A stretch of 64,000 nt of DNA from JAVVUJ01 sp964461765 (lineage in GTDB: Bacteria; Bacillota; Clostridia; Peptostreptococcales; Anaerovoracaceae), in contig CAYWVS010000001.1 of assembly GCA_964461765.1 (NCBI GenBank), positions 1-64,000 of the forward strand. Reading direction: 5' to 3'. Of the stretch, positions 36,461-45,456 are shown piece after piece. Position 1 is the stretch's first letter, and every line of letters starts with the position of its first letter. The notes beneath the pieces are model-generated. The model saw nothing but the letters and a program-made list of their open reading frames with translations, ran no database searches and was not told the origin of the DNA. The position numbers and the translations under genes were made by a program.

Positions 36461-37641
36461 TTCCTTGCAACCTCCTCCAGAAGAAGCTCCTGATTCCACA
36501 AATAACCAAGCAAATCTCCGGCATTATACAGTGAAGTTACAAGCTCAGAATCTGAAGCACGACAAATCTTAGTGAAACCGTCCTCTTTTACTAAGCAATA
36601 TAATTCCGATAGCTCTACGGCATTTAGAAAGTCTGGTGAGTGTGTAGAAACAAACACTTGTCCACCTGCATTTGAGTATAATCTGAATTCCTCTGCTAAA
36701 ATTGGTAAAAGTTTTGGATATAACTGATTTTCCGGCTCCTCCACGCAAAGTAGAGAGTGGGGGTTAGGATCGTTCAACATAATCAGATATGCAAACATTT
36801 TGATCGTCCCATCAGAAACAAAACGCGACGAAAATGGATTGCTAAATTGACCATCGCTAAATCTCAGAACGATATATCCATCTGACGTTAAATCGGCTTC
36901 AACACTTGTTACCCCGGGGATACGCTCTTTCATTTTCTGCAAAACATCATCAAACTTATCCCTGTGATGTTCATACATGTATTTTGCAACAATGGGCAAG
37001 TTATCTCCTGTTTTAGAAAGACTTTCGTTATAGCCTGCCTCACTACGTTGTCTTGCTGCTTTTATTTGAAAATCAGATATATACCAATCTTCAATCAATT
37101 TTCTTAACGCAGAGACAGCTACAAACTCCTTAAACTGTCCAAGTCCTTTAATTGCTAAAATATCCGGTGAATCAAGCTTCTGTTTATCACGGTAAGCATT
37201 CTGTATATCTTCAAATGTTTTTATTTCGCCCTTGGCAGCAAAACCTTCGCCTAAAGAAAATTCCAATATCCTCCATGGTGCTTCCCCTTGACCGCTTTTG
37301 AGCTGCATGATTTCTTTAAAGATTACAGGGCGCTTATTTTCATCTAATCCAATTGAAAGCTCATATGTTATCCTTGGGTCGTCATTAGTTTGTCGAAACT
37401 GAATTAAAAATTCAATATTTCCCATTTGCTCTCTTGAAATTACTTCTGAGAACCCTCCCCGATTATCAAGTGCGGCTTTTACATTTTTAGAAAGGCAGTC
37501 ATTCAAGAATCCAAATACATCAAAAAATGTAGTTTTCCCCACTCCGTTCATTCCCAGGAATACCACCATATTAGGAATATTGGTTATTTCCACATCCTTA
37601 AATACCTTAAAGTTTTTGATTTTTATGGTTTCTATGCGCAT
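36457..37641 (-). CDS. AAA family ATPase (OLD-like), DUF4276 partner
   Basis: A 394-residue ATPase with Walker A GMNGVGKTT at about 30-38, signature-like SRFVSDGTIKMFAYL, Walker B LLCVEEPENQLYP and switch His in FVSTHSPDFLNAV. The arrangement with a DUF4276 gene overlapping its stop codon is a known defence-type pair. A -10 box TATAAT lies on the minus strand at 37669-37674. The gene appears intact although its partner is broken. Confidence 0.85.
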   Translation of the reverse strand: MRIETIKIKNFKVFKDVEITNIPNMVVFLGMNGVGKTTFFDVFGFLNDCLSKNVKAALDNRGGFSEVISREQMGNIEFLIQFRQTNDDPRITYELSIGLDENKRPVIFKEIMQLKSGQGEAPWRILEFSLGEGFAAKGEIKTFEDIQNAYRDKQKLDSPDILAIKGLGQFKEFVAVSALRKLIEDWYISDFQIKAARQRSEAGYNESLSKTGDNLPIVAKYMYEHHRDKFDDVLQKMKERIPGVTSVEADLTSDGYIVLRFSDGQFSNPFSSRFVSDGTIKMFAYLIMLNDPNPHSLLCVEEPENQLYPKLLPILAEEFRLYSNAGGQVFVSTHSPDFLNAVELSELYCLVKEDGFTKICRASDSELVTSLYNAGDLLGYLWNQELLLEEVARK

Positions 37642-37877
37642 AAAGCACCTCCGTACATTTTTTCTGTCATTATATCCTACTTTTCAACCCCTGAAAAGGG
37701 ACAACTTTTCGACAGTACTTTAAACCGTTGATTTTATTAGGGTTAAGCCTAATAGGAAAAAAGTTATACTCTAAATTATAATAATTTCAAGTATAACTTT
37801 TCAAGGTACATCATAGATAAACAGTACATTAAAAACCAAATAATACGAAAAAAATTCCCATACTTAATATAAATGCC

Positions 37878-38249
37878 TTACTTTACGGATATCACAATCA
37901 CAGCTCCAAAGGGCATAAGTGCCAGCTTAGCGATCTTAAAACACTGCAATCCAAAGGGAATCCCTATTATAGTGATACATAGCAAACCCCCGTTAATCAG
38001 AGCCATGAAGGCCAAAGGAATTCCACCGAAAATCAGCCATAAAAAATTAGGCACTATGCTGATTAAATTGTTGCCATATCGAACCTCTTTTCCAAAAGGA
38101 AAAAATCCCAAGTTGGCAAATTTAAAACACTGAATTCCTACCGGTATTCCAATAATGGTGATACACCAAAGTACACCGATAATAACCCAAGCACAGCCTT
38201 GCCATAATCCACCGAAGATAAACCATAAAATATTTCCAAGACAACCCAT
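37878..38249 (-). CDS. YccF domain membrane protein
   Basis: A 123-residue membrane protein made of two similar halves, each with a hydrophobic helix, an ITIIGIP motif and a QCFK segment (about 30-43 and 90-105), which is the YccF pattern. Function of the family is poorly known. Start at MGCLGNILWF. No partner gene is evident. Confidence 0.85.
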   Translation of the reverse strand: MGCLGNILWFIFGGLWQGCAWVIIGVLWCITIIGIPVGIQCFKFANLGFFPFGKEVRYGNNLISIVPNFLWLIFGGIPLAFMALINGGLLCITIIGIPFGLQCFKIAKLALMPFGAVIVISVK

Positions 38250-38303
38250 ATAAATATTTCCTCAACTCTTCCACCAACTCAAATACCCTGATAGTTTGAA
38301 ATT

Positions 38304-39050
38304 TTATAAAAACGGCATAAAAATTTTATTTATTATGGGCACGTTTAATACTGCTGCTGCAAAATCAGGATTATCTTTACCCAGCATTATTGTAATAAAA
38401 AAGAATACTAACGCAAGAGCTATTAATCCTATAGGTTTTAATATTTTATTTCTACTATATTTTTTGTAAAAATCATCAAAATTATCTTCTTCTCTCTTTA
38501 TAGCATCTTTGACCTTATCAGGGAAATTTTCAGGAATTTCTACACTTTCATAAATCCTAACCAGCTCATCTATTTTTTCTTTCGATTCTTCATCTAAAGA
38601 GCTATCAATATGTAATTCACCTCTAACATAGGATAATCTTCTTTTTGCTTCATATTCATTAAAATGCAAAACACCACATATTTTTTCTAAGTTTAAGTTT
38701 TCAAAATAGTATAGCTTAAATGCATTAGTAGCGGAAGGTTCTAGTGTTTCCATATAAGCATAAAGCTGTGAGTTAGCTGTAAAATCCCTCTTGTAGTTAG
38801 TTTTTCTCATTGTACGCATTCCGTCCTTTACGATGAGCTGTAATATCCATGTTTGCATGGGAGGAAGAGTTTTTAGTTTTCTGCCGTTATAAAGGCTAAA
38901 ATAAATAGCATTAGTCACCACATCCATTGCTACCTCTTTATTTTTTGTAAAACTATACGCAAGGTAAAAATATCTATCATAGTTTTCCATGATGTGTTCA
39001 ACTAAGTTTCTATGTATTGATTCTGATAATTCCAAAATTATTTTTCCCAT
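38304..39050 (-). CDS. Sigma-70-like protein with a C-terminal membrane anchor
   Basis: A 248-residue protein. The first 150 residues look like a diverged ECF sigma factor: a region 2-like part (YFYLAYSFTKNKEVAMDVVT, then QTWILQLIVKDGMRTMRK) and a region 4-like part (NLEKICGVLHFNEYEAKRRL). A charged linker leads to one membrane segment at about 212-230 (rich in L, A, F, I). Sigma factor and membrane partner appear fused in one protein, or it is a diverged regulator. GGAG precedes the ATG. Confidence 0.7.
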   Translation of the reverse strand: MGKIILELSESIHRNLVEHIMENYDRYFYLAYSFTKNKEVAMDVVTNAIYFSLYNGRKLKTLPPMQTWILQLIVKDGMRTMRKTNYKRDFTANSQLYAYMETLEPSATNAFKLYYFENLNLEKICGVLHFNEYEAKRRLSYVRGELHIDSSLDEESKEKIDELVRIYESVEIPENFPDKVKDAIKREEDNFDDFYKKYSRNKILKPIGLIALALVFFFITIMLGKDNPDFAAAVLNVPIINKIFMPFL

Positions 39051-39253
39051 TAGTAGCTACTCCTTTGTGAATATCTATTGTATAAACTGCTGACAACGAG
39101 TGAATTTGCGAAAACAAAAATGATGAAGAGAACAAATTGTCATATTATTTTATACATAATATATTAACATAGTTATCGCAAATATTAATTATTTTTTCGA
39201 AATTTTAAGTTAATTTAAAGTAGCATAAAGTAGTATTCAATAACTTTTTATTG

Positions 39254-39265
39254 TATAATTATCAC
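39254..39265 (+). promoter_or_regulatory. -10 box directly before the kinase start codon
   Basis: TATAAT at 39254-39259 is separated from the ATG at 39266 by six bases, so transcription would start at or near the A of the ATG. No ribosome site is present. This suggests leaderless mRNA. The -35 region is weak. Confidence 0.45.
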
Positions 39266-40996
39266 ATGAATACTCTAATGATAATGTTTATAGCCTTTGG
39301 TACGATATGCCTTAGTATTGCGACATTTTATTTTTATATTTTTGCAAGAAGCAAAGAAAGATTTATAAAATATTGGGGGCTTTGTTGGTTATGCTATTCA
39401 TGCAGTTTATTATTTTTAATTTTAGATACTAATGAGGATTATGCTATATTTTTAGAGCTTAGAAAAATATTTGATATGTTCCACATCCTTTTTCTGCTAT
39501 TTGGTGTATATACCTTCCAAAATTTTAGAATCCCGGGATATTGGACAAGATTTTCATTATATTTGATGATATGGGCTCTACTTTCCATCCTTTATGACTT
39601 TGACCTTTTATCATTATATTTGCCTATATCAATGTTCCAAGTTTGTGTTACAACAATGATTTGTTATTTGGTACTTCGAACATGGAAGGTTTCAATACCG
39701 GAAAGGCTTACGGCCAGCTTAGTTTTTGGGCTTTGGGGCTTTGGAAAAGTTATGATTTCCATAGTCGAAGCAATAAATATAGAGAATATCTCATCCTATT
39801 ATTTGGCGGAAATAATTTTTTTAAATGTATTAAATTTTATCGTATTTATTATATATTTACAAAGGTCAGAATTTAAATTAGATGTTACAAGAAAACAATT
39901 TAAGTTGATTGTGGAAAATGCTTTAGATGTAATATTTATCTACCAAATAAATCCTCCATCATTTTCATATATTACACCTTCAGCTGAGAAGGTATTAGGA
40001 TATGTCCCACAAGATTTTTATAATGACAATAAATTTTACTTACAGCTGGTAAACAGAGAAGATTTTGATAAAATCAATAGTCTTTTTGATTATAGAACCT
40101 TTGGGAGCGCACAGAAGGAAAATACTGAAATCTTAAAGATATATCTAAAAAATTCTCAAGAAATTTGGGCAGAAATAACAACCACTACAGTTTATGAGGA
40201 TCAAATTCCAATAGCTCTTGAAGGAGTCATCAGAGATGTTACAGTAATGAAAAAAGCAGAAATAGAGATGTTGGCATCAAAAAAATCTCGAGAAGTATTT
40301 TTTTCATATATATCCCATGAATTAAAAACGCCTATTACTTCTATACTTGCATACATAACGGCCCTAAAGGATGATACCATTACGGATGAGACAAAGCGAA
40401 CAGAGGCTTTAGACATTATTTATAAAAAAATATTATTATTAAATAGATTGGTATACGATGTTTTCCAAATATCAAAGTTAGAGATAAAACAATTTTCATT
40501 TGCATTTATGGTAATGGACGGACAAAATTTTGTAAATGAACTCATTGGAAATCATTATCACGACTTCAAAAGAGCAGATTTAAAGCTTGAACTAAAAATA
40601 CAAGAAAATGTTTTAAAAAATGTTTCTGTAATCGCAGATTCAGCAAGAATGGAACAAGTTTTTGCAAATATAGTTGATAATGCCATAAGATTTTCGGAAA
40701 AAGGAAAAAGCATTAAGATTAATTTTGGGATAGATGCTAAAAAGGAGCATTTGGAATTTAGCGTAAAAGATTATGGTTTAGGAATATCAGAAGAAGATTT
40801 GCCTCATATATTCGATAGGTTCTATCAGGTTAATGGCGAAAAACCATCTTCATCTGAAGTTACCAGTGGTCTGGGGATGACCATTGCAAAGGAAATTGTA
40901 GAAGCCCATGGAGGTATCATATCAGTTAAAAGTCGGATCAATAAAGGCACAACATTTAAAGTAAGTCTACCTTTATATTTTGAAAAAGAAGAATAA
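39266..40996 (+). CDS. Membrane sensor histidine kinase (7TM, PAS)
   Basis: About 576 residues. Seven hydrophobic segments occupy the first 200 residues, followed by a PAS domain (about 210-330), a HisKA domain with phospho-His in SYISHELKTPI (about His351) and a HATPase domain with NIVDNAIRFS, GLGISEEDL and GLGMTIAKEIVEAHGG. It pairs with the response regulator 27 bases downstream. The signal is unknown. The start is uncertain because no ribosome site is visible. Confidence 0.88.
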   Translation: MNTLMIMFIAFGTICLSIATFYFYIFARSKERFIKYWGLCWLCYSCSLLFLILDTNEDYAIFLELRKIFDMFHILFLLFGVYTFQNFRIPGYWTRFSLYLMIWALLSILYDFDLLSLYLPISMFQVCVTTMICYLVLRTWKVSIPERLTASLVFGLWGFGKVMISIVEAINIENISSYYLAEIIFLNVLNFIVFIIYLQRSEFKLDVTRKQFKLIVENALDVIFIYQINPPSFSYITPSAEKVLGYVPQDFYNDNKFYLQLVNREDFDKINSLFDYRTFGSAQKENTEILKIYLKNSQEIWAEITTTTVYEDQIPIALEGVIRDVTVMKKAEIEMLASKKSREVFFSYISHELKTPITSILAYITALKDDTITDETKRTEALDIIYKKILLLNRLVYDVFQISKLEIKQFSFAFMVMDGQNFVNELIGNHYHDFKRADLKLELKIQENVLKNVSVIADSARMEQVFANIVDNAIRFSEKGKSIKINFGIDAKKEHLEFSVKDYGLGISEEDLPHIFDRFYQVNGEKPSSSEVTSGLGMTIAKEIVEAHGGIISVKSRINKGTTFKVSLPLYFEKEE

Positions 40997-41023
40997 ATTA
41001 TTGCAAAAATTAAGGAGATATTT

Positions 41024-41743
41024 ATGGTTAACAAAAAGATTTTAGTTGTAGATGACGAAAAAAACATAAATGACATAATTGTTTCTTATCTTCAAAAAGA
41101 AGGTTTCTCAACGTTTTCAGCATTAAATGGTGAGGATGCTTTGGCACTTATCAAAAAAGAATCCCCGGATCTTATACTTTTAGACATTATGCTACCGGAT
41201 ATCAGTGGCATAGATCTTTGTGTAGAAATTCGGAGAAAAAATAGCAACACCCCGATTTTATTTTTAACATGTAAAGTAGAGGAGGTGGATAAAATAATTG
41301 GATTTTCTGTAGGTGGAGATGATTATATAACTAAGCCATTTCTTCCCGGTGAGCTTGTGGCAAGAGTAAAGGCGCATATTCGACGATACGATACTTTAAA
41401 AAACACCGAGGAAGAAATCTATACTGCACCCGGACTGTCATTAAATATTACAACAAGGGAGGTATATGTAGATGACAAACTGATAAATATGACAGCAAAG
41501 GAATTTGATCTACTGGTTTTGTTTATAAAAAGCCCCAGAAGAATTTACAATGTGGTTCAGATTTTTGAAAATGTATGGAAGAACAACAGTATACTCGGTG
41601 ATGAAAAAACCGTTATGGTACACATCAGTACACTTCGGAAAAAAATTGAAAACAATGAAGCAGGAAGAAAATACATTATAAGTACTAGAGGATTTGGATA
41701 CAAATTTAATCATAAATTATTAGAAATGAGTGAAGAAAGGTAG
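41024..41743 (+). CDS. OmpR-family response regulator
   Basis: A 239-residue protein with a receiver domain (acidic pair DDE at 10-12, phospho-Asp54 in LILLDIMLPD, Lys in ITKPF) and a C-terminal winged helix ending ISTRGFGYKF. It is cotranscribed with the kinase and lies nine bases before an amidohydrolase gene, which may belong to the same transcript. Confidence 0.92.
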   Translation: MVNKKILVVDDEKNINDIIVSYLQKEGFSTFSALNGEDALALIKKESPDLILLDIMLPDISGIDLCVEIRRKNSNTPILFLTCKVEEVDKIIGFSVGGDDYITKPFLPGELVARVKAHIRRYDTLKNTEEEIYTAPGLSLNITTREVYVDDKLINMTAKEFDLLVLFIKSPRRIYNVVQIFENVWKNNSILGDEKTVMVHISTLRKKIENNEAGRKYIISTRGFGYKFNHKLLEMSEER

Positions 41744-41752
41744 GTAAATCTT

Positions 41753-43366
41753 ATGAGTTGGAACAGAGAGGCTGATTTAATCTTTATCAATGGCTCAGTT
41801 ATTACAGTAAATGAGAACAATGAGATTTGTTCAGGATTAGCTGTAAAAGAGAACAAAATCATTTTTGTAGGGGATGATGAAAAAGCACTTGAACTAAAGG
41901 GAGAGAATACAAAGGTTATAGATTTAAAAGGTAGAAGCTTGATTCCGGGTTTTGTAGAGTCTCATGTACATATGGCCATAAAAGGTGCCAATTCTCTGGC
42001 AATAGACTGCCGTTACCCTCAAGTGAAATCTATTGAAGATATTAAAAAGCTTGTTGCTGAAAGAGCTGCAATTACGCCAAAGGGTGAATGGATTCGCGGC
42101 TGGGGATATGATCATTCCAAGTTAGAAGAAAAAAGGCATCCCAATAGATGGGATCTAGATGAAGTGGCTCCGGATCATAAAGTTATGATCTCCAGATGTT
42201 GCGCTCATATTTCCACACACAACAGTAAGAGCCTAGAAGCAGCAGGCATTGATGATAATACTATAGCCCCGGAAGGCGGAGTATATGTAAAAGAAAATGG
42301 ACATGTTACAGGTGTTCTTTTGGAAAATGCTCACATGCAGGCAATGAAGGTTGCTATATTATCTCATGATGAAATAATCAACGCAATGGAAGCTGCAAAT
42401 GAACTTTTTATAAAAGAAGGTATTACATCTTTGCATGATTCAGGGGGATATGGCTTTGTACAAATGGGCGCAATACAAGATGCTGTAAAACAACAGAAAG
42501 TGAAGATTCGCCTTTACACTATGCTATTTTCTTTTGTGGATAATCTTAAATTTAATGAAACTTATTTAGATAGTGGACTGCATTCAGGCTTTGGGGATGA
42601 GAGGTTTAAAATTGGACCTACCAAGCTGATGATAGATGGAAGTAGCAGCGGTCCTACAGCATCTACACTTGAACCTTACACCAGCAATCCAAATGATAAC
42701 GGAATTTTAAGCATGAAACCGGAGGATGTTGATGCTTTTATCTTAAAAGCTCATAAGGCAGGGTATCAAGTTACATGCCACGCAGTAGGAGATAAAGCAG
42801 TAACTGTAATTGTCGATGCAATAGAAAAGGCTATGCAGGCATATCCCAGGGAAGACTGCCGTCACAGGATAGAACATTGTGCAATGACCACTGATGTTTT
42901 ATTGGATCGTATCAAAAAACTAGGGATAGTACCTATTCCAAATCCTATTTTCTTATATGAATTTGGAGATGGATATCTTGTAAATTATGGGAAGGAAAGA
43001 GCCGGTAGAATGTTCCCTGCAAAAAGCTTTATTGATAAAGGCATAATTGCTGCCGGTAGCAGTGATTGCCCTATAACCTTTTCAAATCCTATCTTAAATA
43101 TGCATATGGCCTGCAACAGAACAACTCAGGGAGGGCAAGTAATAAATGAGAAGGAGTGCATAGGTGTTATGGATGCATTGCGCATGTTTACATATAACGG
43201 TGCCTATGCAAGTTTTGAAGAAAATATAAAGGGTACTCTTGAGGTGGGAAAATTGGCGGACTTGGTAGTGCTTTCATCTGACTTGACAAAGGCAGAACCA
43301 TCAAAACTAAAGGAACTTGAGGTCGATATTACTATCATAGACGGAGAAATCGTATACCAACGCTAA
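41753..43366 (+). CDS. Amidohydrolase (YtcJ-like, Amidohydro_3)
   Basis: A 537-residue metal-dependent hydrolase. The HxH motif is in FVESHVHM (about residue 70), with later metal ligands in VTCHAVGDKAV, HRIEHC and GSSDCPI. The family acts on N-substituted amides, formamides or imidazolones; the substrate is unknown. It follows the response regulator by nine bases, and a symporter pair is encoded convergently downstream, which could bring in the substrate. Confidence 0.87.
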   Translation: MSWNREADLIFINGSVITVNENNEICSGLAVKENKIIFVGDDEKALELKGENTKVIDLKGRSLIPGFVESHVHMAIKGANSLAIDCRYPQVKSIEDIKKLVAERAAITPKGEWIRGWGYDHSKLEEKRHPNRWDLDEVAPDHKVMISRCCAHISTHNSKSLEAAGIDDNTIAPEGGVYVKENGHVTGVLLENAHMQAMKVAILSHDEIINAMEAANELFIKEGITSLHDSGGYGFVQMGAIQDAVKQQKVKIRLYTMLFSFVDNLKFNETYLDSGLHSGFGDERFKIGPTKLMIDGSSSGPTASTLEPYTSNPNDNGILSMKPEDVDAFILKAHKAGYQVTCHAVGDKAVTVIVDAIEKAMQAYPREDCRHRIEHCAMTTDVLLDRIKKLGIVPIPNPIFLYEFGDGYLVNYGKERAGRMFPAKSFIDKGIIAAGSSDCPITFSNPILNMHMACNRTTQGGQVINEKECIGVMDALRMFTYNGAYASFEENIKGTLEVGKLADLVVLSSDLTKAEPSKLKELEVDITIIDGEIVYQR

Positions 43367-43485
43367 GCCAAATATATTTACAAATTTAAGATAAACTCAA
43401 GAAAAATTACCTCCCCAAGATTTACTAAAATGATTTACATTTTTAAAAGTAGAATGAACTGAACCGCCCATGCTGGGCGCATTAT

Positions 43486-43517
43486 AAAAACGACAAGCTT
43501 AAAGCTTGCCGTTTTTT
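43486..43517. terminator. Bidirectional terminator
   Basis: AAAAACGACAAGCTT and AAGCTTGCCGTTTTTTT form a long stem with one A-C mismatch on the plus strand and a G-U pair on the minus strand, with T-tracts on both sides. It serves the convergent amidohydrolase and symporter genes. A second short stem CGCCCA-TGC-TGGGCG lies just upstream at 43465-43479. Confidence 0.8.
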
Positions 43518-43539
43518 TGTAGTTATAATAATTAATATT

Positions 43540-45036
43540 TTAGTACATATCAACTTGATGATAGTAATCAGAGTATTGTTGCTTTAATTCAGCCATCAAT
43601 TTGTCTTCTCTTGGTTTTGTCATGCAGGATACCAGTACAAATACTACGATGTTACAAATCAATGCAAGTAAAGCATTTCCACCACTGGAAAATGGTCCGG
43701 GTGCAGTTAGTGGAGTGAATGTAAGTAAGGCTAATAGTCCGATACCGGTAACCAATCCTGCTACTGCACCTTGTACAGTAGAACGAGGCCAGAACAATGC
43801 ACCACAAGTAGGAATCATTAGCTGAGCAGTTCCTCCTAATGCTACAAGACCAACTGTTACCAAAAGACCAGGTACATATAAGCACATGATGTAAGCAGCA
43901 GCAGAGAAAGCTAGGATAGCCCAACGACCAACCCAAATCAAGCTGTTTTCACTTAAGTTTTTGTTTATGTATTTTCTGTGAATATCCATAGTATATACAG
44001 TGGATAAAGCTAATACTTGTGCGTTAGCTGTAGACATAGCAGCGGCAGCACCGCAAGCCATTAGAATAGAGCCAAGCACGAAAGGTGCATAATTGAATAA
44101 TACAGTTGGCAAAATATAATCTGCGTTACTGTTTATCAATTCTGAAATATCCGGATATAAAAGCTTACCGGCATTACCTGTAAGCATTGATCCTATGTAA
44201 GCAATTGCAGCCACACCTAATAATAAAGGCATAACATCAAAAGTTTTAGCTGATTTTACAGAATAGAAACGAGCCCAAAGCTGTGGTCCCATAAATGAAC
44301 CAACCGGTGTAATGATAAACATTGCCAACCAATTCATCCATCTAGTATCTTGTAAAACAGTTTGACCGGGGAACATTTCCTCAACCTTATGGAACATTAC
44401 TGAAGGTCCGCCTACAAGGCTTGCTACATAGAATCCTGCAAATACCATTCCGAAGAATAATAGAATACCATAGAAAATATCGCACCAAGCAATAGCACGT
44501 ATTCCGCCGGCCCATACATATGTAATGATTACAACGTAGAATAACATTGCGGCAACGGCAAAAGGAATTAATTGACCTGATGCCACTTGGATCAAATAAG
44601 CACCACCGGTAAGTTGGATTTGTAGATATGGCACAGTACAAACAATTAATATGACTGCAACAAAGTTTCCTAATTTTGTAGAACCGTATTGATGTCTAAA
44701 GAAATCGGTTGCGGTTACATAATTGTTAACTTTGCCCATATACCAAATTTTCTTTCCTACGATTAGATATAATAATCCAAAGAATAAATTCCAAGCTATT
44801 GCGGTCCAGTACATAGGTCCTGTGGTATAAAAGTAACCGTTGGAACCCAAGAATGCAAATGCACTCCACCATGTACCGGCTACGGAGAAGAACACTGCGA
44901 ATCCGCCCATAGCTCTAGATTGTATAAAGTAGTCCTCGGTGGTTGCAGTAGATTTATTTTTAGCCGCAAATCCAATTCCTAAAGGGAAAATCATGAAAAA
45001 GCCGATTACACATAATGCGATTACGTTCTGACTCAT
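43540..45036 (-). CDS. Sodium:solute symporter (SSS family)
   Basis: A 498-residue transporter with about 13 membrane segments. The segments TEDYFIQSRAMGGFAVFFSV near the start and MACGAAAAMSTANAQVLALS (sodium-site helix) are typical of SSS transporters such as PanF and PutP. Its start overlaps the stop of the small upstream gene by four bases, so both are made together. The substrate is unknown. Confidence 0.88.
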   Translation of the reverse strand: MSQNVIALCVIGFFMIFPLGIGFAAKNKSTATTEDYFIQSRAMGGFAVFFSVAGTWWSAFAFLGSNGYFYTTGPMYWTAIAWNLFFGLLYLIVGKKIWYMGKVNNYVTATDFFRHQYGSTKLGNFVAVILIVCTVPYLQIQLTGGAYLIQVASGQLIPFAVAAMLFYVVIITYVWAGGIRAIAWCDIFYGILLFFGMVFAGFYVASLVGGPSVMFHKVEEMFPGQTVLQDTRWMNWLAMFIITPVGSFMGPQLWARFYSVKSAKTFDVMPLLLGVAAIAYIGSMLTGNAGKLLYPDISELINSNADYILPTVLFNYAPFVLGSILMACGAAAAMSTANAQVLALSTVYTMDIHRKYINKNLSENSLIWVGRWAILAFSAAAYIMCLYVPGLLVTVGLVALGGTAQLMIPTCGALFWPRSTVQGAVAGLVTGIGLLALLTFTPLTAPGPFSSGGNALLALICNIVVFVLVSCMTKPREDKLMAELKQQYSDYYHQVDMY

Positions 45037-45296
45037 GCGTTTTCACCTCCATTTTCACTTTTTTCTTCTACTTTTGGCTCACCCCAATTGTTTAAGTAGG
45101 CAAATAAGATAACTAATACTACGTAGGCCCACATAATAAGGTTAAAGGCATAGATGAATGGAAATCCGAAGATATAAGGCTCTGACATACCTTTGAAAAA
45201 GAATACGCCCGGGAATTCCATACACATGAATCCAATTATGAGCAATAACCAAATTAATTTTGATTTGCCTGACATTTTTGCGTCTGCCGGTCTCAT
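45033..45296 (-). CDS. Small membrane protein paired with the symporter (DUF3311-like)
   Basis: An 87-residue protein with two hydrophobic helices and a conserved-looking FPFIYAFNLIMWAYV segment, as in DUF3311 proteins encoded before SSS transporters. The charged C-terminus EEKSENGGENA is cytoplasmic. The ATG at 45296 follows AAAGGAG. It is probably an auxiliary subunit or stability partner. Confidence 0.75.
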   Translation of the reverse strand: MRPADAKMSGKSKLIWLLLIIGFMCMEFPGVFFFKGMSEPYIFGFPFIYAFNLIMWAYVVLVILFAYLNNWGEPKVEEKSENGGENA

Positions 45297-45444
45297 AAAA
45301 AACTCCTTTCTTCCAATATTGGATTTCAATTTATAACTACACTAATATAATATATCATTATGGTTAAATAATGTTAAAATAAACCTTAAATAAAACTTAA
45401 ATCTTTAAAATAAACAAACCATTCTAATATCCCTTCCCCTGTGT

Positions 45445-45456
45445 TATACTATCCCC
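45445..45456 (+). promoter_or_regulatory. Extended -10 box directly before the MFS start codon
   Basis: TGTTATACT at 45442-45450 is an extended -10 element (TGn plus TATACT). Six bases separate it from the ATG at 45457 and no ribosome site is present, so the mRNA is probably leaderless, as for the kinase gene at 39266. Confidence 0.5.
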
